Assembly (NCBI GenBank): GCA_017462915.1
Contig: JAFTQG010000032.1
Coordinates: 1-57,413 of the forward strand
Direction of reading: 5' to 3'
From: Prevotella sp.
GTDB taxonomy: Bacteria; Bacteroidota; Bacteroidia; Bacteroidales; Bacteroidaceae
DNA: 57,413 nt
Part shown: piece by piece, positions 51,492 through 57,413 of the stretch
Layout of the letters: every line of letters starts with the position of its first letter
Position numbering within the stretch: the first letter of the stretch is position 1
Made by a program: the position numbers and the translations under genes
Notes under the pieces: generated by a model
The model's database searches: none
What the model saw: only the letters and a program-made list of their open reading frames with translations
Told to the model about the DNA's origin: nothing

Positions 51492-52577
51492 TTAGTCGAT
51501 AGTGCCTGTGCCGACCGAGGTGGAGTAGATGCCCTGCATTGACTTACGATACTCTTCAAGGTCTATCAGTTCCTTCGCGTCAGAACGCGAAAGCAGGCGG
51601 CCGGCTCCATGTGGGGCGCTCTGATTCCAATCATCGTTGCCCTTGCCGTGACAGATAATCAAACCGTCACGCATATTGAACGGTATGACCAACTTGCAGC
51701 CTTTGGGTGCTGCCACCGCTCCCTTGCGCAACATCTTCATGGAGAAGTCAATGTAGTTATGAGTGGTGTAAATCCTTTCCACGATATTGGCCTTCTGCCC
51801 GCTGCAAGCGATAATGGCTTCAAGCACCAAGTGGTCGATGACCTGATGGTTGAACTCGGCGTATGCCTGCGCCAAAACCATATCGGTGATGTAGCCTCTC
51901 ATGGCATCCCCCATAAGGAATCCGTTGGTCGCTCCTGTCTGAACAGACGACTGCTGCTTCCAGTATTTCCATACTTTCTGACCAAGGTTACGACTGCCAC
52001 AGTGGGCGGTGAAGGCATAATTACCTTCAGGTGTAACACCTACCTCCACGAAATGGTTGCCACCGCCCACAGTCCCTACACTGTGGTAGAACATGTGTTC
52101 GCTCATGTCAATGCGTTTCAGAAATGCCGTGATGCCTTTCTCGCTCACATCAATGTTGCAGACCATCTCGGGCCACTGCTGACGAGCCTCGACAAACTTT
52201 GTTTGGAGATACTTGTACAGCTGTTTTGTGTCGTAAACGGACTTCTGGTGAATCGTCATGCCAAACTTGACGTTTTCGCGTATAATGCGCTCTATGGCGG
52301 CATAGTCTGCTTCGTTCACCTTCAGGTCGGTGATAACAGTACTTACCGAACAACCGATGTCGCCACCAACGTGGTCGGGATTTACATGGTCGGTAAAGGG
52401 GACAGTGAAGCCCACCACAATATCCTTCCCGGCATGTACGTCAGGCATAATCCTGATTTTCGAGCCTTCGAACATAGGATGGTCAAGAAAGTGGTAGACC
52501 ATCGACAATGCATCCTGCTCTATATTGTCTGTAAATATCTTGCAATCCTTACAGTATTTTCCTTTTATCTGTATCAT
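51492..52577 (-). CDS. rtcB: RtcB-type RNA ligase, ended early by a stop codon
   Basis: RtcB joins RNA 2',3'-cyclic phosphate and 5'-OH ends using GTP and manganese. The 361-residue ORF has the family motifs: MPDVHAGKDIVVGF, DHVGGDIGCSV (metal Cys), GGGNHFVEVG, HCGSRNLG and the guanylated His in PHGAGRLLSR (His323). It stops at GTGTID, about 32 residues before the lysine that would match the GMP-contacting C-terminal Lys of archaeal RtcB (Lys480 in the Pyrococcus enzyme). The missing part continues in frame after the TAA. The protein as read is probably inactive unless the stop is read through. A GGTC-GAAA-GACC hairpin lies 15 bases before the start. Confidence 0.85.
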   Translation of the reverse strand: MIQIKGKYCKDCKIFTDNIEQDALSMVYHFLDHPMFEGSKIRIMPDVHAGKDIVVGFTVPFTDHVNPDHVGGDIGCSVSTVITDLKVNEADYAAIERIIRENVKFGMTIHQKSVYDTKQLYKYLQTKFVEARQQWPEMVCNIDVSEKGITAFLKRIDMSEHMFYHSVGTVGGGNHFVEVGVTPEGNYAFTAHCGSRNLGQKVWKYWKQQSSVQTGATNGFLMGDAMRGYITDMVLAQAYAEFNHQVIDHLVLEAIIACSGQKANIVERIYTTHNYIDFSMKMLRKGAVAAPKGCKLVIPFNMRDGLIICHGKGNDDWNQSAPHGAGRLLSRSDAKELIDLEEYRKSMQGIYSTSVGTGTID

Positions 52578-52592
52578 TATTTATTTCGTTTT

Positions 52593-52606
52593 TGGTCTTT
52601 CGACCA
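52593..52606 (-). other. GNRA-tetraloop hairpin in the RtcB leader
   Basis: On the minus strand TGGTC-GAAA-GACCA forms a five-base-pair stem with a GAAA tetraloop, 15 bases before the RtcB ATG. Confidence 0.5.
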
Positions 52607-52948
52607 GTTTGTTACTTTGGAGGGGATATGCCACCTCCCTTATTCTATTCACAACATAAGCTCAATTCCTTGAGTTCTCTAACCAATTATTACATCGTTG
52701 TCAAGTGAGTCTGCTTACTCTTGCCTGTCTTTTTTTAGAACTTCATACTAATTCTTTACACCCTGGGCATTTCTCTATGCTATGAGACTATCCCCAGTGG
52801 GTGGAAGTCCTACACACTCACTGGTTAAGTCCACTTTAAATACGCAATATATCATTATCATCTTACATTCATATCTCATACATTTTTCTTGATTCCTGAC
52901 GTATTGCATTCGGCATCGTCTTTCACGACCTTCACTGCTTTTGTCTTT

Positions 52949-53141
52949 ACTTCTATGATAAGAGAGTGGCATTTGTAACCATTCTCTATCATCTATTGCT
53001 ATTTTTTTTCTGAAAAATATCCCTTTGGCTGATTGAAGCAAAGCCAACCGACGACAAACCGGCAGCCATCAAACTTGTTTGAATGGCCAAGGTGCGAAGG
53101 AGGAAGATGAAGTCAAAGGGATATTGTCAGTGCTGTCATGC
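52949..53141 (-). repeat. Repeated leader element, copy 2, with a 66-base insertion
   Basis: Both ends match copy 1 (51006-51129) almost base for base, including the GGTTACAA hairpin and the CCCTTTGGC stem. The terminator stem is interrupted by about 66 extra bases (about 53047-53113, starting CCGACGACAAACC). The outer stem AATATCCCTTTG/CAAAGGGATATT remains possible around the insert. No intact gene follows it. Confidence 0.7.
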
Positions 53142-53220
53142 AATCTTTAACCTTGGCTTTTGCTTTGGTTTTCTCGCCATGACAAAGCTCAAGCAAGCTT
53201 GGCATTGTTTATTTGGCTTA

Positions 53221-53700
53221 TTAAAAACGTTCAGGCTTTGGTGGCTGTAGTTTCCACTGCTCAACCAATCGTTTACAACCGTTTTCAATGTGTTTTGCCA
53301 CATGACGATATACAGTTGCAGTCTGATAATGCGGGTCTTCCACATTGCCGTCTTCATCCAATGCCATCTTATTGAACAGAACGATTCGGTTCCAATGGCT
53401 ATAGTCCAATACTCGTGTAACGGCATCACGGTGACGCTCGTCAAACACAATGACTGCATCAGTTTCCATCAGTTTCTCACGTGTTATCGCCGTGGTCGTA
53501 CCACTTAAATCATAGCCCAATTCTTTCGCCACATCCACCATGGCAGCATCACGAGGATTCTCTCCCCAGTCCAGCGTGCCCATAGAGAATACCTCAATGC
53601 CAGTTATTCCTGTCTCGTCCAACAGTTTTCTCATCACACATTCTGCAAACGGTGAACGACAGGCATTACCAGTGCACACAAAGCATATCTTATATTTCAT
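53221..53700 (-). CDS. Low-molecular-weight protein tyrosine phosphatase
   Basis: The 159-residue protein has the phosphatase P-loop CTGNACRS (C-x5-R-S) near its start and the general-acid region DPHYQT near residue 130. It dephosphorylates phosphotyrosine proteins or similar esters. The start is the ATG at 53700, preceded by a strong AAAGGAG six bases upstream. The gene appears intact, unlike its PP2C neighbour upstream, and lies 19 bases from it. Confidence 0.9.
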   Translation of the reverse strand: MKYKICFVCTGNACRSPFAECVMRKLLDETGITGIEVFSMGTLDWGENPRDAAMVDVAKELGYDLSGTTTAITREKLMETDAVIVFDERHRDAVTRVLDYSHWNRIVLFNKMALDEDGNVEDPHYQTATVYRHVAKHIENGCKRLVEQWKLQPPKPERF

Positions 53701-53719
53701 GTTTTCTCCTTTCAATTAT

Positions 53720-54185
53720 CTATTCTATCTGCCTGTATGACACAGGAGTGACTTCCCATCCGAAATCCAGACGCGCATGGTATTTCGTCTGATAGAGCAG
53801 TCCCTCACCGGGACGATGCAAATAGCAACGGCTATCACCCGCATGGGCAATGGTCAAGATGTCGCCCTCTATACTTGCCAGCACCATTGTCGTACCCATC
53901 TCTACATGCCCCATCGCGTAAGACCGTTCATCTAACGCCACACAAGCTTGCCGGCAAGCCCTTTCCACCTTTTTTGCTGTCAGCCTCATTTGTATGTTTC
54001 TTCCAAAATTCAACAATGGCATTAGAGACCGTCTCGCTTGCCACTTCTCCCATAACATGACCTCCCATGCCGTCACAAACCACTGCCAGCCATCGGTCGC
54101 TGTCATCTATATTAGCCATACGGAAAGCATCTTCATTATTCCGGCGCTTCCCTGTCTCACTTATTGTGGCATAATGTCTTTTCAT
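53720..54185 (-). pseudogene. PP2C-type Ser/Thr phosphatase, frameshifted and shortened
   Basis: The first frame (from ATG 54185) reads MKRHYATISETGKRRNNEDAF and VCDGMGGHVMGEVAS, the classic PP2C metal-site start. At an A6 run (53970-53975) coding shifts to another frame, which continues KKVERACRQACVALDERSYA, GTTMVLASI and AHAGDSRCYL. One A fewer would join both frames. The second frame ends at 53720 after YHARLDFGWEV, so the last third of a PP2C (including the GDxxLLCSDG motif) is missing. Slippage on A6 could restore frame but not the lost end. Confidence 0.85.
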
Positions 54186-54189
54186 ATTA

Positions 54190-54375
54190 TCAAGTGCTTG
54201 GTGCACAGGTTTCTTCACCACGGCTTATTCGCTTATTATCACGCATGTCTTCCTTCACCTTGAAATAGTGCAGTTTCATCTCTGGAGCATCCTTGACTCC
54301 TGCATACCTTTTCTCATACCCTCGCCTGTAAGCCTCTGCGAGCCGTGTTACCTATTGCTGTTTATTTGTGTTCAT
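54190..54375 (-). pseudogene. 60-codon ORF with an early TAG
   Basis: An ATG at 54375 overlaps the NADAR stop (ATGA). The frame reads MNTNKQQ, TAG (54352-54354), then VTRLAEAYRRGYEKRYAGVKD, APEMKLHYFKVKEDMRDNKR and a TGA at 54190, four bases before the PP2C start. The tight packing and protein-like sequence suggest a real small gene in which a Gln codon (CAG) became TAG. The family is unknown. Confidence 0.55.
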
Positions 54376-54916
54376 TCTTTCAACCAATCACGTACATCCA
54401 TCAAGGCACATCCTAACAGATTCTCGCCCTGCCATTGACTCACACTGCCCATCTCGGCATGTTCCCTGTCTAGACCTATGCCCCAGACGACATCGTAAGG
54501 ACTGGCCTCGGCGATGATGGCATCTCCTGTAGAAAGTAGAAATTCCTTCAGCGAGGGATTCTGAGAGAACTTGGCTTTGTTACCTTTCACTACGATGTCG
54601 TATTTACGTGCATCCCAGGCCTCTGCGACAAAGCCGCGAACCTTCCTGCCCAGCTTCTTGTCGTCGAGAGGCGTGCTGGTATCCATAATCCGTTTAAGAA
54701 CCTCATCGTCACCAAACAGCCGTGCCTTGCTTGCCATCATATACTGCTCTGTCGTGTGATCTGTACGCCATCTACCTCAAACCAGCAGTCATACCACTGG
54801 CTCATACATGCAGAAGTGATTTTCTTCGTATTCGGCGTGTGTCCCCAAAAATACATTATCGGCACATTGCCGCTTCTCTCTGCTATCTCCTTTATTATTT
54901 CTATTGTATATTTCAT
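54372..54916 (-). pseudogene. NADAR-family (YbiA-like) protein, frameshifted
   Basis: NADAR proteins act on NAD/ADP-ribose-related or riboflavin intermediates. The first frame starts at ATG 54916 behind a strong AAGGAG and reads MYFWGHTPNTKK, SQWYDCWFEVDGVQ; it hits TGA at 54737-54739. The second frame carries on with TTEQYMMASKARLFGDDEV and the end of the family (GENLLGCALMDVRDWL). The switch lies at about 54748-54762; one missing base would explain it. The combined protein of about 181 residues has normal NADAR length. Confidence 0.85.
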
Positions 54917-54962
54917 TTTGTCATCTCCTTATCTCTGATTATCATTAAAGTCTTATCATTTC

Positions 54963-55001
54963 ATGATATAATAGAGGCTATTGTAACCATTTTTCTATCA
55001 T
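54963..55001 (-). repeat. Third copy of the GGTTACAA hairpin
   Basis: ATGATAGAAAAATGG and its partner TATATCAT flank the same GGTTACAA loop seen at 51012-51049 and in copy 2, with most stem positions shared and some changed together. It stands directly after the PARG-like stop and before the NADAR ribosome site. No terminator accompanies it. Confidence 0.6.
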
Positions 55002-55003
55002 TA

Positions 55004-55972
55004 TTACACCAAACGGAACTCCTCCAGAAACGGCAAATAATTTCCTTCTGGATTGTGACGGCGGTGCGCATTATGGTCATCCAAAATAGCAAAGCTGATG
55101 TAGCGATACTTGTTTCTGAACTCCGGTTCTTCAAATACCTCATGGAAGAGCTGGGCTATATGAGCAGGAGGATTGCAGAACGCTCCACAACCCAGTGCTC
55201 CCAACACGAGCGAATCATGACCATGACGAAGCCCTATACGCAGGATAGTACGCATCTTGTTTTTGGTTGTATCTATCAGAGCATCAGCAATATGAGTTGC
55301 ATCTTTCATAGCAGGACGGTTGATACCGGCTACCGAAATGAAGGAGAGATTTTCCGGATTATCCATCAGTTTATAGCCATGCTGTTCATCCTCACGGAAC
55401 AGCAATGCGTCTGGAGTATATATACCACCGAAATCACGGTCCAAAGGATAGCGTTCGCCTGTCTGTACTGGAGCAATGTATCTTGCGTACCATTCGTGAC
55501 AAATAAAATGCTCTGTAAACTGATAAAGCGACTGAAAGATATTTGTGCGACGGAAGAGCGTTTCTTCCTGCGCTCCAGCTCCCGCCATCACACCTCCTCC
55601 TGGATTTCTACGACTTGCCATATTCAATACGGCAGGACAGTAGCCATTATGCAAAAGGCGGACACCTTCTGCCAAACAATCCACATTACGGACTACGAAC
55701 TGTGTTTCTTCTGTTCGTGGAGGAATATCGTCAACTCTGAACTCTCGACTATAGAATACCGTTTCATGCTTCATGTGTGTAAAATCCGGAAACAGCACAC
55801 GTCGCCCATCTTCTGTTGTGTAATGTCCCTGATTGACTATCTCTATTATTACGATACTCTTTGACACGCAGTTCTTTAATCTTATAATATGCCATACAGT
55901 CTCCCTTGTTAGCCTTATGTAGTAAAGAATGGTATTTTTCAAGAAACGCATTGGAGTCCCATGCAATTTCAT
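55004..55972 (-). CDS. PARG-like ADP-ribose glycohydrolase (TIGR02452 type)
   Basis: The macro-fold catalytic signature GGG-x7-QEE is present as NPGGGVMAGAGAQEE (residues 123-137), with LGALGCGAFCNPP later, as in microbial PARG/TIGR02452 proteins that remove ADP-ribose from proteins or nucleic acids. FPDFTHMKHETVFYSREF marks the N-terminal part. The frame overlaps the upstream gene by about 200 bases. A better start may be an ATG at 55895 in the upstream frame (AAGGGAG before it, MAYYKIKELRVKE), which would need a frameshift near 55850-55870. The true start is unsure. Confidence 0.85.
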   Translation of the reverse strand: MKLHGTPMRFLKNTILYYIRLTRETVWHIIRLKNCVSKSIVIIEIVNQGHYTTEDGRRVLFPDFTHMKHETVFYSREFRVDDIPPRTEETQFVVRNVDCLAEGVRLLHNGYCPAVLNMASRRNPGGGVMAGAGAQEETLFRRTNIFQSLYQFTEHFICHEWYARYIAPVQTGERYPLDRDFGGIYTPDALLFREDEQHGYKLMDNPENLSFISVAGINRPAMKDATHIADALIDTTKNKMRTILRIGLRHGHDSLVLGALGCGAFCNPPAHIAQLFHEVFEEPEFRNKYRYISFAILDDHNAHRRHNPEGNYLPFLEEFRLV

Positions 55973-56387
55973 CGTCTATCGTAGTTGATACCTCAGTTTC
56001 CGAGATACATTCCACAAACTCATGGGGCAACACGATGTTCTCCGTATCTATCGCCTCCCTGAACAGTGGTGCTATCTCGTCGTCACGGAATCCTGCTATG
56101 CCACAGCCGATGCGTGTGACAAAGAAAGTCATTTCCCTGTGTTCACGGGCAAACCTGATAAACTCATCCACATACGGCTTTATCGTCTCCACTCCGCCCT
56201 GCATAGTAGGTATGGCGTATGTCCGGCCATGAAGACCTACGCCTTCTCCCCATACCGCGCCGAACCGCGCGTATGCCAATCGCGCGGCACCGCCTCCATT
56301 TGCTCCAGCCAGATTGCTACCAAATACGAATATCTCGTTCTCTTTCAACTCCAAAATTCTTTCGGGTGTATATTCTCTGTTGTACAT
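55764..56387 (-). CDS. A1S_2505-like (macro-related) protein
   Basis: The first 130 residues (IFVFGSNLAGANGGGAARLAYARFGA, YAIPTMQGG, FFVTRIGCGIAGF) match the small phage/bacterial family known as A1S_2505, which is macro-related and occurs near NADAR and other ADP-ribose genes. After about residue 165 (MAYYKIKELRVKE) the frame overlaps the PARG-like gene and its last 40 residues look unnatural. It may end earlier, or may once have been fused to the next gene. The normal function is probably ADP-ribose binding or hydrolysis. Confidence 0.75.
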   Translation of the reverse strand: MYNREYTPERILELKENEIFVFGSNLAGANGGGAARLAYARFGAVWGEGVGLHGRTYAIPTMQGGVETIKPYVDEFIRFAREHREMTFFVTRIGCGIAGFRDDEIAPLFREAIDTENIVLPHEFVECISETEVSTTIDDEIAWDSNAFLEKYHSLLHKANKGDCMAYYKIKELRVKEYRNNRDSQSGTLHNRRWATCAVSGFYTHEA

Positions 56388-56405
56388 AATATTATAATAA
56401 AACCT

Positions 56406-57119
56406 TTAAAACTCTAATCTGAATCCCTTTTGCTTCAACTCCTCATATTTCGCCTTGTTGAAACGAAAGAGGAAAGCTTCTTTCTTCTGCGATGGATTGA
56501 CCGTCTCTTTCATCTGCTCCAGCATTTCCAGCCGCTTCATCTTGTTGTAGAAGTTACGGCGGTCGAAGTGTACATCAAGTATCGCCTCATAGAGGTTCTG
56601 CAACTCCTTGATAGTGAACTCATCAGGTAAAAGTTCAAAGCCGACAGGCTCAAAGTGTATCTGTCTCCGCAATGCCTGCTCTGCCTTGCGGAGTATCCGG
56701 TCGTGGTCGAAGGCCAGTTGTGGCACTTCGTCCAAGGCAAACCACCGGGCGTCGGCGGCATCATCGCCACCCTTCACTTCCTGCATTCTCACCAAGGCAT
56801 AATAGGCAATGGTGATGACACGCTCACGAGGGTCGCGTTGCGGAGCGGTAAAGGTATGAAACTGTCGGATATATGCACCATCCAGACCTGTCTCTTCCTG
56901 CAACTCACGCAGAGCACCCTCTTCAGCGCTCTCATCCATCTTCATGAAACCACCCGGGAATGCCCACCGTCCTTTGTATGGTTCAATGCCACGCTGCACA
57001 AGCAGCACTTTCAGTTTCGTACCATCGAATCCAAATATCACGCAGTCGGTCGTCACACTCGGATGAGGATACTTATAGCAATATTTCCGTGTCTCTTCCA
57101 TATCCTTCTGTTCCTCCAT
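56406..57119 (-). CDS. Nudix-winged-helix regulator (NrtR-like)
   Basis: The 237-residue protein has an intact Nudix box (GFMKMDESAEEGALRELQEETGL) in its first half and a winged-helix domain in its second (FTIKELQNLYEAILDVHFDRRNFYNKMKRLEMLEQM). NrtR-like proteins sense ADP-ribose or related compounds and repress NAD or sugar genes. As the first gene of the island, it probably controls it. The Nudix box is complete, so it may also hydrolyse its ligand. Confidence 0.9.
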   Translation of the reverse strand: MEEQKDMEETRKYCYKYPHPSVTTDCVIFGFDGTKLKVLLVQRGIEPYKGRWAFPGGFMKMDESAEEGALRELQEETGLDGAYIRQFHTFTAPQRDPRERVITIAYYALVRMQEVKGGDDAADARWFALDEVPQLAFDHDRILRKAEQALRRQIHFEPVGFELLPDEFTIKELQNLYEAILDVHFDRRNFYNKMKRLEMLEQMKETVNPSQKKEAFLFRFNKAKYEELKQKGFRLEF

Positions 57120-57148
57120 ATTTTATCTATTGTGTTATAATTACGCCA

Positions 57149-57156
57149 CAAAGATA
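57149..57156 (-). promoter_or_regulatory. -7 box of the Nudix-led island
   Basis: TATCTTTG on the minus strand fits TAnnTTTG, 30 bases before the Nudix ATG. No obvious palindromic operator is seen beside it. Confidence 0.6.
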
Positions 57157-57276
57157 ATGTATTTATGCCTTACTGCCAAACATTTTCGCGTAAAAATTAC
57201 ACAACAAGCGCTTTTTATAATGTATTTCATTCATTTTCTATTATTATTCACTAGTGTCCACTAAAAATGGAGGAGT

Positions 57277-57413
57277 TTAAAAATTAAATAAATTAGGTTC
57301 ACTTGAACCGCTTCGGTCTTTGTCATTTTTGAATATAGTTTTGTCGAAGAGATCTCTGAGATGCGTTGTGTCAGTGAGTGACATGCTAAGGATTTGCAGT
57401 ACCTCATAGGTGC
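57277..57413 (-). mobile_element. C-terminal end of an IS4-type transposase (cut by the window edge)
   Basis: The minus strand reads TYEVLQILSMSLTDTTHLRD and then LFDKTIFKNDKDRSG up to a TAA at 57277. This fits the usual ending of a common Bacteroidales IS4-family (DUF4372) transposase. A possible element end, AGTGTCCACTAAAAATG, lies at about 57253-57269. The rest of the element is beyond the window. Confidence 0.75.

Larger units (their letters stand above)
52578..53220. other. Gene-poor gap with a decayed leader copy
   Basis: Between the LMW phosphatase and RtcB no complete gene is found. The gap holds leader copy 2 (52949-53141), weak similarity to the first bases of the AAA gene just downstream of it (around 52900-52920), and two short hairpins: CCAGTG/CACTGG (about 52794-52824) and GGAGG/CCTCC (about 52619-52639). 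It looks like the remains of a deleted gene. Confidence 0.5.

Noticed and set aside
51609-52673. 354-codon plus-strand frame opposite RtcB
   Set aside because: RtcB active-site motifs are on the minus strand.
52775-53047. 90-codon ORF as a gene
   Set aside because: It is mainly the repeated leader read through in one frame, also present before the AAA gene where it is non-coding.
54722-55864. 380-codon plus-strand frame across NADAR and PARG-like genes
   Set aside because: The minus strand shows GGG-x7-QEE and NADAR motifs; the plus frame is rich in Ile, Cys and Tyr without a family pattern.

Overview
The window looks like chromosomal DNA of a Bacteroidales bacterium, most probably Prevotella-like. 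The evidence is repeated -7 boxes of the Bacteroidetes form TAnnTTTG, an aerotolerance (Bat) operon, an ECF sigma/FecR/TonB-receptor trio, GalM/GalK, DUF3078, DUF4199 and DUF6048 proteins, and a secreted S9 dipeptidyl-peptidase. Species cannot be fixed from sequence alone.

Layout. 1-3.7 kb: a MITE-like inverted-repeat element, an AraC regulator, a chimeric efflux gene (TolC start joined in frame to an ABC-2 permease end) and a small heat-shock protein. 3.8-7.6 kb: TonB receptor, FecR-type anti-sigma and ECF sigma factor. 7.7-13.6 kb: a small insertion-like element, a Crp regulator, lepA, and a queuosine unit (preQ1-I riboswitch, YhhQ transporter, QueH), then a DUF3078 outer-membrane protein. 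13.8-22.7 kb: yidC, S9 peptidase, glnS, DedA, galM and galK on the plus strand. 22.9-23.1 kb: an SRP RNA immediately followed by tRNA-Thr(TGT) and a terminator. 23.2-27.3 kb: DUF4199 protein, glycosyltransferase, DUF6048 protein, ApbE and a Crp regulator. 27.6-40.4 kb (minus strand): ModF-like ABC ATPase, ruvC, an MBL hydrolase, and the aerotolerance cluster degP-moxR-DUF58-batD-like-batA-batBC-batDE, in which two pairs of normally separate Bat genes are fused. 41-47.2 kb: oxyR, a PH-domain protein, rlmH, phosphohexomutase, GNAT and nitrilase genes.

The most interesting part is the minus-strand island at 47.2-57.2 kb, next to the end of an IS4-type transposase. In transcription order it holds a Nudix-winged-helix regulator (NrtR-like), an A1S_2505/macro-like protein, a PARG-like ADP-ribose glycohydrolase, a NADAR protein, a 60-codon ORF, a PP2C phosphatase, an LMW tyrosine phosphatase, an RtcB RNA ligase, a classical AAA ATPase, two small YbjN-like proteins, a Sel1-type lipoprotein and a VWA protein. 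This combination suggests an NAD/ADP-ribose signalling and RNA-repair system. At least four members in the middle (RtcB, the 60-codon ORF, PP2C, NADAR) carry stops or frameshifts, so here the system seems to be decaying or recoded. A hairpin with a conserved GGTTACAA loop recurs three times between its genes, twice linked to an intrinsic terminator.

The intergenic spaces also hold several dispersed repeat families: hairpins with GGTTAT/ATAACC arms around the core AGGAAGAGTAATCTCCG, related long hairpins with other arm sequences, and clusters of GGTSACC palindromes. All functional statements rest on reading motifs by eye; no database search was possible.
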